From Burkholderiales bacterium (GTDB taxonomy: Bacteria > Pseudomonadota > Gammaproteobacteria > Burkholderiales > Burkholderiaceae_C): 64,000 nucleotides of DNA. Positions 9,201 through 18,455 of the stretch are shown here, piece after piece. The stretch's first letter is position 1. Every line of letters begins with the position of its first letter. The stretch is taken from contig JACRPO010000007.1 in the NCBI GenBank assembly GCA_016223165.1, positions 248,001 through 312,000 on the forward strand. The letters run 5' to 3'. The notes beneath the pieces are model-generated. The model made no database searches, was not told the origin of the DNA, and saw nothing but the letters and a program-made list of their open reading frames with translations. Both the position numbers and the translations under genes were made by a program.

Positions 9201-9574
9201 CGCAGCCACGCGAACTGTGCCGTCGGCGGCACGCTCTGCCCCCACCAGCTGTTGTAGGCGTAGATCTGCCCGCCCGTGGCGGTACCGACCGGGAACAGGT
9301 AAGTCATCGGCACGTAGCTGCTCGTGCGCAGCGGCCGGTTGTTGGTGCTGTCCCAGGCGCTCGTGCCGTCCCAGTAGGCGGTGCCCGAGCTGGTGTCGAG
9401 CACCATCTCCCAATCCATCGAACCCGAGTCGTCCATGCCGAAGATGACGTTGGGCTTGGCCAGTGCCGAGACCTTGAGCGGCAATTCGGAAAGGTTCGTG
9501 GCCTGCGCCGCCGTGGTCCAGGCGAAGACCATGAGGGCGAAGCTGCCGAGCAGGGCGTTGATCCGGTTGCGCAT
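6203..9574 (-). CDS. pilY1: PilY1-type pilus tip/assembly protein, second copy
   Basis: 1123 residues. The start is ATG 9574, behind GGGAGAGAAG, followed by a signal peptide ending near TAAQA. An N-terminal von Willebrand A-like region carries a MIDAS motif DDSGSMD (D48-S50-S52). The C-terminal part is the PilY1 beta-propeller (for example SGYDNGVTLGDGKGR and GGDLLGNVWKFDL). PilY1 sits at the pilus tip with the minor pilins and is needed for type IV pilus assembly, adhesion and surface sensing. The stretch 6203 to about 7870 is colinear, without an indel, with 9594 to about 11261 of the neighbouring copy (offset 3391). The Asp-rich calcium loop before GGDL is degraded around residues 876-888. 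It is the last gene of the operon. Confidence 0.92.
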   Translation of the reverse strand: MRNRINALLGSFALMVFAWTTAAQATNLSELPLKVSALAKPNVIFGMDDSGSMDWEMVLDTSSGTAYWDGTSAWDSTNNRPLRTSSYVPMTYLFPVGTATGGQIYAYNSWWGQSVPPTAQFAWLRASAFNNLFYNTQTTYAPWAPAYVSGALQSYGSASSTAAKSHPAVSAAPTLNLTTDWNSSNGSFTSNGNMFYVQAGMVLPAGTQTWTTDAGATGQACTAGSWQTLTAAQTVPAGRACWAAMVYYPATFWHSESCTVDSSTCVNAPNGSGTLKRYEIKSGNTFPSGRTYAAEMQNFANWFTYHRKRKLMLAAAMGKVLEPMTGLRMGVVPFNNRGTVTMLDADSTTSSTNRYATAGSFYLNSMSANGTPTHATMAHIADQFNANTNVVQYACQRNSMFVVTDGFANAHSTTAPSYNAATYGSGAPYTTIYANSLADLALAYYTNQLRTDLPAGLVPLGDPTRVNPVTNPNLHITTYGITLGARGTLNSGAANPFGTNVFTTPPTWPTPVADDPTMVDDLWHATINGRGLMFLANDATAMGQAIQSAFDDILNQAGAQASIGVSSVNLGRGDDFAYLGKYNLRGWSGDLTRNAVSTTTGAISTSASWAAAALLAARDWTTRLIFTSDNSTGLDFTVANVGGTVNPDSATYTNTQVVEWMRGSRVGEGTTVRARTSLIGAVVNAEPVVSRADGVVYLASGEGLLHAFDTATGAELWAYHPSDTLASAGASVARGWVFKTQLDATPTLAQLASGAKMLVGGLGAAGRSYYALDVSNPRPANATAAAAQFKWIFPATTDTTNRGLMGYAIGRPVVTKTSADGAVALVTSGYDNGVTLGDGKGRVWMLNAATGAVIKTFRTTEGSVGSEAGLAHISAMKELDGTTKYAYGGDLLGNVWKFDLTKAGAGPHDAELVATLYDSSNNRQPVTAAPELVTMGSKRVILVGTGRVLDIGDFGSTRTQSFYAIADGTTLANARDGLTQRTYTRAADNGTAESTPLAGSSFDWTTGRGWYFDLPAGEQANTVPVVTYGTVAFVTNKNGTSDCSQSSWLYLVDIGSGKKVPGSTFAATLISNTANSSRLITLRTVDGKIFGTSHRSDDTVYQRQLPLGTTIPPSKNAWRELRR

Positions 9575-9593
9575 GACTTCTCTCCCGGACGAT

Positions 9594-12500
9594 TCAACGC
9601 CGCAGTTCACGCCAGGCGTTCTTCGACGGCTGGATGGTCGTCCCGAGGGGCAGCTGGCGCTGGAAGATGGAGTCGTCCGAGCGGTGCGCGGTGCCGAAGA
9701 TCTTGCCGTCCACGGCGCGCAGCGTGATCACGCGCGAGGCGTTGGCGGTGTTCGAGATCAACGTCGCCGCGAAGGTCGAGCCGGGCACCTTCTTGCCGCT
9801 GCCGATGTCGACCAGGTACAGCCACGACGACTGCGAGCAGTCGGTGCTGCCGTTCTTGTTGGTCACGAAGGCCACCGTGCCGTAGGTCACCACCGGCAAG
9901 GTGTTGGCCTGCTCGCCCGCCGGGAGGTCGAAGTACCAGCCGCGGCCGGTGGTCCAGTCGAAGCTGCTGTCGGTGAGCGGCGTCGATTCGGCGGTGCCGT
10001 CGTCGGCGCTGCGCGTGTAGGTGCGCTGCGTGAGGCCGCTGCGCGCGTTGGCCAGCGTCGTGCCGTCGGCGATGGCGTAGAAGCTCTGCGTGCGCGTGCT
10101 GCCGAAGTCGCCGATGTCGAGCACGCGCCCGGTGCCCACGAGGATGACGCGCTTGCTGCCCATCATCACGAGCTCGGGGGCGGCCGTCACCGGCTGGCGG
10201 TTGTTGCTGCTGTCGTACAGCGTCGCCACGAGTTCGGCATCGTGCGGCCCGGCGCCGGCCTTCGTGAGGTCGAACTTCCAGACGTTGCCCAGCAGGTCGC
10301 CGCCGTAGGCGTACCTGGTCGTGCCGTCGATCTCCTTCATCGCCGAGATGTGCGCGAGGCCCGCTTCGCTGCCCACGCTGCCCTCGGTGGTGCGGAAGGT
10401 CTTGATCACCGCGCCGGTGGTGGCGTTGAGCATCCACACGCGGCCCTTGCCGTCGCCCAGCGTGACGCCGTTGTCGTAGCCCGAGGTGACCAGCGCCACG
10501 GCGCCGTCGGCGGTGGTCTTGGTCAGCACCGGCTTGCCCACCGTGTAGCCCATCAGGTTGCGGTTGGTGGTGTCGGTGGTGGCAGGGAACGTCCACTTGA
10601 ACTGCGCCGCTGCCGCGGTGGTGTTGGCCGGGCGCGGGTTGCTCACGTCGAGCGCGTAGTAGCTGCGACCGGCCGCGCCGAGCCCGCCGACCAGCATCTT
10701 GGCGCCGCTCGGCAGCTGCGCGAGCGTGGGCGTGGCGTCGAGCTGGGTCTTGAAGACCCAGCCGCGCGCCACCGAGGCGCCGGCGCTGGCCAGCGTGTCC
10801 GAGGGGTGGTAGGCCCACAGCTCGGCGCCGGTGGCGGTGTCGAAGGCGTGCAGCAGGCCCTCGCCGGAGGCGAGGTAGACGACGCCGTCGGCGCGCGAGA
10901 CCACCGGCTCGGCGTTGACCACCGCGCCGATGAGGCTGGTGCGTGCGCGCACCGCGGTGCCCTCGCCGACGCGGCTGCCGCGCAGCCAGTTGACGACCTG
11001 CGCGTTGCTGAAGCTCGCACTGTCGGGGTTGACGGTGCTGCCGACATTGGCTTCGCTGAGGTCGATGCCGGCGCTGTTGTTGGATGTGAAGATGAGGCGC
11101 GTCGTCCAGTCGCGCGCCGCCAGCAGCGTCGCCGCCGACCACGTGGCGGTGGTGCTGATGGCGCCCGTGCTGGTGTTGGTCGCGTTGCGCGTCAGGTCGC
11201 CGCTCCAGCCGCGTGCGTTGTACTTGGCGAGGTAGGCGTTGTCGTCGCCGCGGCCGAGGTTGACCGAACTGACACCGACGGCCGACTGGGCACCGTTCTG
11301 GGCCACGATGTCGTCGAGGCCGGCCCGGATGCGCAGCGCCGTCTCCTCGGGCGTCGTGGCCAGGTACATCTTGCCGCGGCCGTTGATCGTGGCGTGCCAG
11401 AGGTCGTCCACCGCGCTCGGGTTGCGGTTCTGCGTCGGTGCCGGCCAGGCGCCGGTGGACGTCGGCACCGTCGAGGTCTCGTCGAAGAACAAGGTGCCAC
11501 GCGCACCCATGGTCAGGCCATAGGTGTTCATGTGCAGGTCCGGGTTGGTGTCCGTCGGCGTGGCCGGCAGTTGGCCCGTGGCGAGGCCCGTGCGCGGGTT
11601 GTTGGTGTAGAAGCGCAGCGCGATGTCGGCCAGCGAACCGCTGTGGATCGTCTCGTACGGCGCGCCGCTGCCCCAGGTGGCCGCCGACTTGCCGGACTGG
11701 TACGAGGACATGGTCACCGAGGAGGCGTTGGCGAAGCCGTCGGTCACGATGAAGGCGCTGTTGCGCTGGCAGGCGTACTGCACGATCGAAGCGCCGGTGG
11801 AGTCGTTGCCGCTGAACTGCTCGCCGATGTACTGCAACGTCTCGCGCGTCGGCGTGCCGCCGCTGCGGTCGGTCTCGTAGAAGATGCCGGCCAGGCGCCT
11901 GGCGTTGGCCGTGGCATCGGTCGAGTCGGCGTCATACATGCGCGGCGTGCTGCGGCTGTTGAAGGCCACGACGCCCAGGCGCATGCCGCTCAGGTTCTCC
12001 AGCGTCTCGCCCATGGCCCCGGCGAGCATCAGCTTGCGCTTGCGGTAGTACTGGAACCAGTTGGCGAAGTTCTGCATCTCGTCGGCGTACGAACGTCCCG
12101 ACGGGAAGGTGTTGCCGCTCTTGATCTCGTAGCGCTTGAGCGTCTGCGTCGTGCTGCCGGGCAGGTAGGTGCAGCTGTCCGTGCCGACGCTGGGCGTCGA
12201 GGGTACCGTGCAGGTTTCCTTGACCCAGTAGGTGGCCGGGTAGTAGGCCATCGCCACGCGCGTCACCGCGTCGGCGGGGGCGTCGATGTCGGCGGTCTGC
12301 GCCGCACTCCAGGCCGCCGCGCAGCCGCCGTTGGCGTTCGTGCACTGCTTGATCTGCGCACCGGCGGGAATGCGCATGCCCGGGAAGGCCGTGAAGACGA
12401 AGTTGTCGCCGGTGTTCAGCGCGCTGCTGGCCGTGAGGTTGAACGTCGAGCTGCCGTAGATCGGGTGCGACTTGGCCGCGCCGGTGCTGGCGTTCACGGG

Positions 12501-13079
12501 TGCCACCGCCCCCCCGGCGAGCTGCGCCGGCGCCCAGGGCTGGTAGGTGACCAGCGGGTTGTAGTAGATCGGGTTGTGCAGCGGCGAGTCGGCCGGTGTC
12601 GTCGACGCCGGGCGGTAGACGCCGGCGCCGTCCCTGTACACACCCGACCAGCGCAGCACTGCGAATTGCGTCGTCGGCAGGATCGCGAAGTGATCGTTCG
12701 CGGCGTCGGTGTAGACGCGGTTGCCGGTGCCGGTGCCGTTGGGGAACAGGTACACCATCTTGCGCCACGTCGAGGTGGCGTCGCCGACGGCGTTGAACCA
12801 CGAGGTCGTCAGGGCGCGCAACGACGGGTTGGGGTGCGCTGCGTCGACGCCCCAGCCGCTGCCGGCGGTGAAGTTCCACCAGTAGGCACCGTCGTTGTTG
12901 TACATCATGACCTCGGAGTCCATCGACCCCGAGTCGTCCATGCCGAAGATGACGTTGGGCTTGGCCAGCACCGAGGCCTTGAGCGGCAGCTCGGCCAGGT
13001 TGGTGGCCTGCGCCGCAGTGCACAGGGCGAGGCCGGCCAGCGCGGCGGCGCTGACCCAGGCGGACAGGAAGGATCGCAT
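9594..13079 (-). CDS. pilY1: PilY1-type pilus tip/assembly protein, first copy
   Basis: 1161 residues from ATG 13079, with GAGGGG as ribosome site; the frame runs on upstream into pilX but that part is not PilY1-like. A signal peptide (cleavage near TAAQA) is followed by DDSGSMD at 48-54, the MIDAS of the vWA domain. The middle contains EMQNFANWFQYYRKRKLML and the end is the PilY1 propeller. It differs from the downstream copy mainly in the first ~600 residues, including an N-terminal insertion. The calcium-loop position (about residues 914-926, AMKEIDGTTRYAYGGDL) lacks the acidic residues. It starts 11 bases after pilX ends, and the second copy follows after 19 bases. Confidence 0.92.
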   Translation of the reverse strand: MRSFLSAWVSAAALAGLALCTAAQATNLAELPLKASVLAKPNVIFGMDDSGSMDSEVMMYNNDGAYWWNFTAGSGWGVDAAHPNPSLRALTTSWFNAVGDATSTWRKMVYLFPNGTGTGNRVYTDAANDHFAILPTTQFAVLRWSGVYRDGAGVYRPASTTPADSPLHNPIYYNPLVTYQPWAPAQLAGGAVAPVNASTGAAKSHPIYGSSTFNLTASSALNTGDNFVFTAFPGMRIPAGAQIKQCTNANGGCAAAWSAAQTADIDAPADAVTRVAMAYYPATYWVKETCTVPSTPSVGTDSCTYLPGSTTQTLKRYEIKSGNTFPSGRSYADEMQNFANWFQYYRKRKLMLAGAMGETLENLSGMRLGVVAFNSRSTPRMYDADSTDATANARRLAGIFYETDRSGGTPTRETLQYIGEQFSGNDSTGASIVQYACQRNSAFIVTDGFANASSVTMSSYQSGKSAATWGSGAPYETIHSGSLADIALRFYTNNPRTGLATGQLPATPTDTNPDLHMNTYGLTMGARGTLFFDETSTVPTSTGAWPAPTQNRNPSAVDDLWHATINGRGKMYLATTPEETALRIRAGLDDIVAQNGAQSAVGVSSVNLGRGDDNAYLAKYNARGWSGDLTRNATNTSTGAISTTATWSAATLLAARDWTTRLIFTSNNSAGIDLSEANVGSTVNPDSASFSNAQVVNWLRGSRVGEGTAVRARTSLIGAVVNAEPVVSRADGVVYLASGEGLLHAFDTATGAELWAYHPSDTLASAGASVARGWVFKTQLDATPTLAQLPSGAKMLVGGLGAAGRSYYALDVSNPRPANTTAAAAQFKWTFPATTDTTNRNLMGYTVGKPVLTKTTADGAVALVTSGYDNGVTLGDGKGRVWMLNATTGAVIKTFRTTEGSVGSEAGLAHISAMKEIDGTTRYAYGGDLLGNVWKFDLTKAGAGPHDAELVATLYDSSNNRQPVTAAPELVMMGSKRVILVGTGRVLDIGDFGSTRTQSFYAIADGTTLANARSGLTQRTYTRSADDGTAESTPLTDSSFDWTTGRGWYFDLPAGEQANTLPVVTYGTVAFVTNKNGSTDCSQSSWLYLVDIGSGKKVPGSTFAATLISNTANASRVITLRAVDGKIFGTAHRSDDSIFQRQLPLGTTIQPSKNAWRELRR

Positions 13080-13090
13080 GGCGGAACCCC

Positions 13091-13696
13091 TCACGGCGGC
13101 GTGGCCGAGCCCTTGCTCACCAGGGTCTGCACCCAGGTCTCGGTGTCCTTGGGCCCCAGCACGCGCACGGTGATGCGGAACTGGCGCGAATTGGGCGGAT
13201 CGACCTCGTCGTGGCCGACTCGGCTGGAGCTCACCTGCGGCACCTGGCGCACGAGGCACTGGCGCAGCGTGTCGGTGACGGGCGTGACGCTGCACAGGCG
13301 CTCGACGACGTAGCGCACGCTGTAGCTGCCGACCACGACCTCGGGCGCGCTGCCCCAGGCGACGTTGGGCATGCCGGCGGCATCGGCGGCCTGCGTGGTC
13401 GCCCAGTACCAGGTGCCGCTGTTGGCCTCTTCGCTGGCCAGCGCCTGCGTGGCGAAGTAGGCGGTGTTGACGCCCACCTCGCTCGCCTGCAGCGAGGCTT
13501 CGCGGGTGGCGTTGTTGCCGGTGGCGAGCGTGCCGATCTCGGTCATGCGCGCGAGCGCCATGCCGCCCAGCACCATCACCGACATCAGCATGAGCACGAC
13601 GAGGATGGTCACGCCGCGCTGTGCGCGTTGCGCGCGCAGCGGCCGCCACGCACGCGGGCGCGAGATCGAGGCACTTCCGGCACTTCCGGCACTCAT
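13091..13696 (-). CDS. pilX: Minor pilin assembly protein PilX
   Basis: 201 residues starting at ATG 13696, which overlaps the pilW stop as ATGA. After a long basic leader the sequence QRGVTILVVLMLMSVMVLG is a class III signal and N-terminal helix. As usual for PilX it lacks the Glu at mature position 5. Two copies of GSAG in the leader are encoded by a 9-bp repeat (GGCACTTCC). PilX belongs to the minor-pilin complex that primes pilus assembly together with PilV, PilW, FimT and PilY1. Confidence 0.85.
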   Translation of the reverse strand: MSAGSAGSASISRPRAWRPLRAQRAQRGVTILVVLMLMSVMVLGGMALARMTEIGTLATGNNATREASLQASEVGVNTAYFATQALASEEANSGTWYWATTQAADAAGMPNVAWGSAPEVVVGSYSVRYVVERLCSVTPVTDTLRQCLVRQVPQVSSSRVGHDEVDPPNSRQFRITVRVLGPKDTETWVQTLVSKGSATPP

Positions 13697-14844
13697 GGCA
13701 CCATCCCCAGCACGAGGTTGCGCAGCGGCACGACGAGCGTGGAGCTGCGGTAGCGATAGCACTGCCAGTCGGTCACGTCGGCCGCCACGGCGGCGCCGAA
13801 CAGCGTCGGCATCGCTGCGCTCGCCTCGCAGTCGCCCGCGGCATTGGGCTTCTCGCGCTGCGTGCTGCGCGTCACGAGGCCGATGCGCAACGCGCGCACG
13901 CGCGGCAGGTTGGCCGGTGTCAGCGTCGCGAAGCCGCCGGCGGCGGCCTGCCACGACGCCAGCGCCGCGGTGCCGGCGTCGGCCAGGCCGTATTCGGCGC
14001 GGAAGGCGATGACGTTGCGCGCCAGGACCACCGCGCCGCCGCCCAGCGGCCGCTCGAGCGTGAGGTCGGTGCCGACGAGGCGGTAGCGCGACCAGCGCAG
14101 GTCGCCGAGCAGCGTGACGCGGCCGCGGTCGGGGTAGGTGGGGTTGGTGGTGAAGGCGGCGCGGTTGAAACGCGCCGTGCTCACGTTCGCGTATTCGATG
14201 AGCTGCGGCGTGTCGATGCCGGCGGCGGTGTTCGTGGTCACCGTGCGCACGGTGCAGGGGTCGCCCGGCGTCGCCGGCGCCAGCAGCACGGCCTGGCCGG
14301 CGCTGACCGGCAGCAGCGAACGCAACGGCGCCGAGCCGGCGCCGGCAGCGGCGTTGAGCAGCACGTTGGCGCCCGACGACACGTCGGTGGCGTAGAGCAC
14401 GTCGATGCGGTCGCCGCCCGCCTCGGTGGCGATCGAGACCGGCGTGAAGTCCACGCCGTCGAGCAGCACGGTGGTGTCGACGCTGAGGTTGAGGCGGCGG
14501 CAGAGGAACTGCGAGTCGCCGAAGAAGCCGAGGCCCGCCGCGGCGACGTCGTCACGCAGCGCCGCGAGCGCGGTGCCGGCGCTGACCAGCGTGCCGCCGG
14601 CGCCGATGCCCTGGCGCTGCGTGGCGGTGAAGAGCATCGCGCCGCTGGCCGCGGTGAGGCTGACGAGCAGGGCGATGACGAGGCCCACCATCAGCTCGAG
14701 CAGCGAGAGGCCGCGCACGGTGGCGCGCGGGATGCCGCCGGCGCGGCGCGGCGCGGGCGGGCCGGCGCGGCGCGGCGCGGGCGGGCCGGCGCGGCGCGGT
14801 GCGGGCGGGCCGGCGCTGCGCGCCGGTGTCGGGTCAGCGCACAT
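13693..14844 (-). CDS. pilW: Minor pilin assembly protein PilW
   Basis: 383 residues from ATG 14844, overlapping the end of pilV by 11 bases. The prepilin site is VRG/LSLLELMVGLVIALLVS, with Glu at mature position 5. The region before it is unusual: three GPPAPRRA repeats from a 24-bp tandem repeat make a leader of about 45 residues, where prepilin leaders are normally much shorter. A GTG at the V of VRG is the only nearby in-frame alternative and would leave a 3-residue leader. The rest resembles PilW (LLPVSAGQAVLLAP region, Cys-containing C-terminus). Confidence 0.87.
   Translation of the reverse strand: MCADPTPARSAGPPAPRRAGPPAPRRAGPPAPRRAGGIPRATVRGLSLLELMVGLVIALLVSLTAASGAMLFTATQRQGIGAGGTLVSAGTALAALRDDVAAAGLGFFGDSQFLCRRLNLSVDTTVLLDGVDFTPVSIATEAGGDRIDVLYATDVSSGANVLLNAAAGAGSAPLRSLLPVSAGQAVLLAPATPGDPCTVRTVTTNTAAGIDTPQLIEYANVSTARFNRAAFTTNPTYPDRGRVTLLGDLRWSRYRLVGTDLTLERPLGGGAVVLARNVIAFRAEYGLADAGTAALASWQAAAGGFATLTPANLPRVRALRIGLVTRSTQREKPNAAGDCEASAAMPTLFGAAVAADVTDWQCYRYRSSTLVVPLRNLVLGMVP
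14741..14812 (-). repeat. 24-bp tandem repeat in the PilW leader, three copies
   Basis: Units at 14741-14764, 14765-14788 and 14789-14812 are identical except for one C-to-T change in the third. They are 24 bp, so copy-number change keeps the frame and adds or removes eight residues (GPPAPRRA) ahead of the prepilin peptidase site. Confidence 0.95.
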
Positions 14845-15283
14845 CGGTCACGGTCTCCAGGCGTCGGGCGTCGCCGCTGTCCTTGCCGGTCCAGCTCACG
14901 ACCACGGTCATGCGTCCGTTGCCGGCGTCCAGCGTCGCCGTGCTCGTCACCGTGCCGGGCAGCGCGGCGGCCACCCGCGTGGCCCAGTCGCTGGCGCGCG
15001 TGCTGGCGGCGGTGTTGGTGCAGGCGCCGGTCTGCGGCAGCGTGTAGCAGGCGGCGTTGGGCGTGTCGACAAGCACGGTGGCCAGCAGTTCAGAGGAGAA
15101 CTGCGTCGCCACCTGGCGCGTCTGCGCCTCGGTGGTCTGCGCCACCATGCGGCCCTGGAAGCGCGTCATCGCGAGCATGCCGAAGGCGAGGATGGCGAGC
15201 GCGATGAGGCCGTCGAGCAGCCCGCTGCCGCGCCGGGCCATGACGAAGCCGTGGCGGCGCGCGGCCGGTGCCGCCCGCTTCAT
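14834..15283 (-). CDS. pilV: Minor pilin PilV
   Basis: 149 residues from ATG 15283, which shares one base with the fimT stop (TGATG); an earlier in-frame ATG at 15310 would overlap fimT more. The class III signal is MARRG/SGLLDGLIALAILAFGML, so mature position 5 is Asp where most pilins have Glu. The soluble part contains a Cys pair (AACYTLPQTGAC). PilV is a core minor pilin of the tip complex. It is the third gene of the operon, between fimT and pilW. Confidence 0.85.
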   Translation of the reverse strand: MKRAAPAARRHGFVMARRGSGLLDGLIALAILAFGMLAMTRFQGRMVAQTTEAQTRQVATQFSSELLATVLVDTPNAACYTLPQTGACTNTAASTRASDWATRVAAALPGTVTSTATLDAGNGRMTVVVSWTGKDSGDARRLETVTDVR

Positions 15284-15786
15284 CAGCAGCCGGAGAGCTT
15301 GTTGCCGCATAGCCTGATTCCTCCGCCGGCGTCGACGCGCAGGCCCGGGCAGCGCTGCTCGGACGAGCAGGTCACGCCGGGCAGGCCGAGGTCGATCGCG
15401 GCAGCCACGAAGTCCACCGAAGGATTGACGGCGCGGTTCACCGGGTAGCCGCGCGGCGTGAAGTCCACCGTCGCGGTGGCAGCGGTGACGCCGCCGGCGA
15501 GGGTGCGTTCGCGCAGCAGGGTCATGTTGGCCGGGTCCTGCGCCTCCAGCACCTGCACCGTCGAGCCCGAGGTCGTGAGACGCACGACGCGGTTGCGCTT
15601 GATCGCCTCGCTCTGCGCGAAGAGGGTCTCGGTCTGCAGCGTCGTGCCGCCTTCACGCAGGCGCGAGTTGTTGGAGTAGTCGGCGAAGTGCGGCGCCGCG
15701 GCCATGAGCAGGAAGGCGGCGACGGTGATGGCCACCATCAGCTCGATGAGCGTGAGGCCGCGCGCCTTCGGCATCGGGTGTCGCAT
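15283..15786 (-). CDS. fimT: GspH/FimT family pseudopilin
   Basis: The chosen start ATG 15786 gives 167 residues and a 10-residue leader before ARG/LTLIELMVAITVAAFLLM, a standard prepilin site with Glu at +5. ATG 15774 (6-residue leader) and 15846 (overlapping pilE) are possible. The C-terminal part with Cys residues (GVTCSSEQRC, LCGNKLSGC) fits GspH/FimT, the minor pilin that in several bacteria binds DNA or primes pilus assembly. DNA binding is not shown here. Confidence 0.85.
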   Translation of the reverse strand: MRHPMPKARGLTLIELMVAITVAAFLLMAAAPHFADYSNNSRLREGGTTLQTETLFAQSEAIKRNRVVRLTTSGSTVQVLEAQDPANMTLLRERTLAGGVTAATATVDFTPRGYPVNRAVNPSVDFVAAAIDLGLPGVTCSSEQRCPGLRVDAGGGIRLCGNKLSGC

Positions 15787-15833
15787 CCGGTGCCGCAGCA
15801 CGGGTCGCCCCACGCATTGCGCCATGGGTCGCC

Positions 15834-16289
15834 TCACGTATCGCATGTGCCCCCCCGCGTGGACCAGCAGGCGGTCGCCGGCGTGCCCTTCGGGTGCGCG
15901 GTGGTATTGCGCGCGCCCTGGTGATTGATGGTGTAGGTGTAGCCGCTCATCACGCCCGAACCGGTGGCGGTGGCGGTGAAGCCGGTGCCGCCGCCCGAGA
16001 TGGCGCAGGTGACGGTGAAGTTGCTTACCGCCGGCACCGCGACGGCGCAGGCGCCGGCGTTGGCGTAGTTGCCGACGTCCTGGAAGCGCTGCTCCATGCG
16101 CACCGCGTACGAGCTGAGCCCGTCCAGCGCCGCCGGCACGCGCGAGCGTTGCACGTGGCTGTTGTAGGAGGGCAGGGCGACGGCGGCCAGGATGGCGGCG
16201 ATGGCCATGGCCACGAGCAGCTCGATGAGCGTGAATCCCCGTGCCGACGGGGGGCGACTAGCGCAGCGGCGGATGTGATTTCGAGCCAT
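15834..16289 (-). CDS. pilE: Type IV pilin / minor pilin PilE
   Basis: 151 residues from ATG 16289, after AAGGTG. The leader of 18 residues ends SARG, and the mature protein begins FTLIELLVAMAIAAILAAVA, the canonical type IV pilin helix with Glu5. A C-terminal disulfide loop is suggested by ACWSTRGGTC. In this operon position the protein is more likely a PilE-type minor pilin than the major subunit. It is the first pilus gene of the set, 188 bases downstream of ruvB; no clear promoter was recognised in that gap. Confidence 0.88.
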   Translation of the reverse strand: MARNHIRRCASRPPSARGFTLIELLVAMAIAAILAAVALPSYNSHVQRSRVPAALDGLSSYAVRMEQRFQDVGNYANAGACAVAVPAVSNFTVTCAISGGGTGFTATATGSGVMSGYTYTINHQGARNTTAHPKGTPATACWSTRGGTCDT

Positions 16290-16477
16290 GCCGGACACCT
16301 TGTCTCGTGGGCGGGGGCACGGCGCGCCACAGGGCACGTCAGAAGCCATCGCCATGCGTGAGGTATCGGCAGGGCCGCGCGGCGACTTGAGCGCCGTACA
16401 GTGAATCGAAATGTGACGCCGGCGCGCGCGCGCAGGCCTGCCGTGACGCGCTTCACGCCGGCGCCGCGGCGCCCGGC

Positions 16478-17581
<1,104 letters not shown>

Positions 17582-17675
17582 GGCGCGATTATCGGTGCCG
17601 GCACAATAGGCTGCGACCGGGCCATGACCGCGAAGCGACGCGTGCGCCTGCAGCCCACCGGAGGAGACGAGTGTC

Positions 17676-18374
17676 ATGATCACGCTGTACGGTTCGAGCC
17701 TGTCCAACTACTACAACAAGGTCAAGCTGGTGCTGCTGGAGAAGGGCCTGCCCTTCACCGAGGAGCTGCAGCGCACGCGCTCCGCCGACGAGGCCGTGCT
17801 CGCGGCCACGCCGCTGGGCAAGATCCCGTTCGTGCGCATCGACGGGCAGACGCTGTGCGAAAGCCAGGTCATCGTCGACTGCCTGGAGGCGAAGTTCCCG
17901 AGCCCGCCGCTCGTGCCCGCCGACCCGGTGGGCGCAGCCAAGGTGCGCGAGCTCTGCGCGTTCATGGAGCTCTATGTCGAGCTCGTGGGGCGCGAGCTGT
18001 ATGGCGAGGCCTTCTTCGGCGGCAAGGTGAGCGAGGAGGTGAAGGCGAGCGTGCGCGCGCGCCTGACGAAGAACCTGGCCGCGTTCAAGCGCCTGGTGAA
18101 GTTCTCGCCCTACATTGCCGGGGCCGACTTCACGCTCGCCGACGCGGCGGCCTACGCGACGCTGCCCACGGTGGCGCAGGCGACGAAGGCGGCGCTCGGC
18201 GAGGACCTCGTCGCCGCGGCGGGCATCGACTGGAAGCCGTATCTCAAGAAGCTCGGCGAGCGGCCCTCGGTGCAACGCGTGAACGCCGAGCGCAAGCGCG
18301 ACCTGGAGGCCGCTGAGGCCGCCACGGCGGCTGCCGCCGCCAAGGCCGGCGCGGAGGCGCAGCTTAAGGGCTGA
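17676..18374 (+). CDS. Glutathione S-transferase family protein
   Basis: 232 residues from ATG 17676 behind GGAGGAG. The N-terminal thioredoxin fold starts [20 protein letters not shown] and contains GKIPFV with the cis-Pro, then [10 protein letters not shown] for the gamma-glutamyl site. The C-terminal all-alpha domain contains [15 protein letters not shown]. The substrate is unknown. An Ala-rich basic tail follows the fold. Confidence 0.9.
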   Translation: MITLYGSSLSNYYNKVKLVLLEKGLPFTEELQRTRSADEAVLAATPLGKIPFVRIDGQTLCESQVIVDCLEAKFPSPPLVPADPVGAAKVRELCAFMELYVELVGRELYGEAFFGGKVSEEVKASVRARLTKNLAAFKRLVKFSPYIAGADFTLADAAAYATLPTVAQATKAALGEDLVAAAGIDWKPYLKKLGERPSVQRVNAERKRDLEAAEAATAAAAAKAGAEAQLKG

Positions 18375-18455
18375 GCGGCCGGCACGGCGCCCGAGCCTCC
18401 CGCCGCCACGCCACCGAAGCCACGCCAACGAAGCCGGCCGTCGACTGCCACCGCC

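Noticed and set aside
6293..13313. Two plus-strand frames over 1100 codons opposite the pilY1 genes
   Set aside because: They mirror the pilY1 coding phase and contain only low-complexity Val/Gly/Arg/Ala sequence; the minus strand has signal peptides, ribosome sites and family motifs.
14741..14812. CRISPR-like repeat array
   Set aside because: The units are directly adjacent without spacers and lie inside a coding frame; it is a tandem repeat.
16290..16477. Possible -24/-12 promoter for pilE (TGGC...GTGC with GG-N10-GC)
   Set aside because: Only the GG and GC spacing fits; most consensus bases differ, so it is not listed as a feature.
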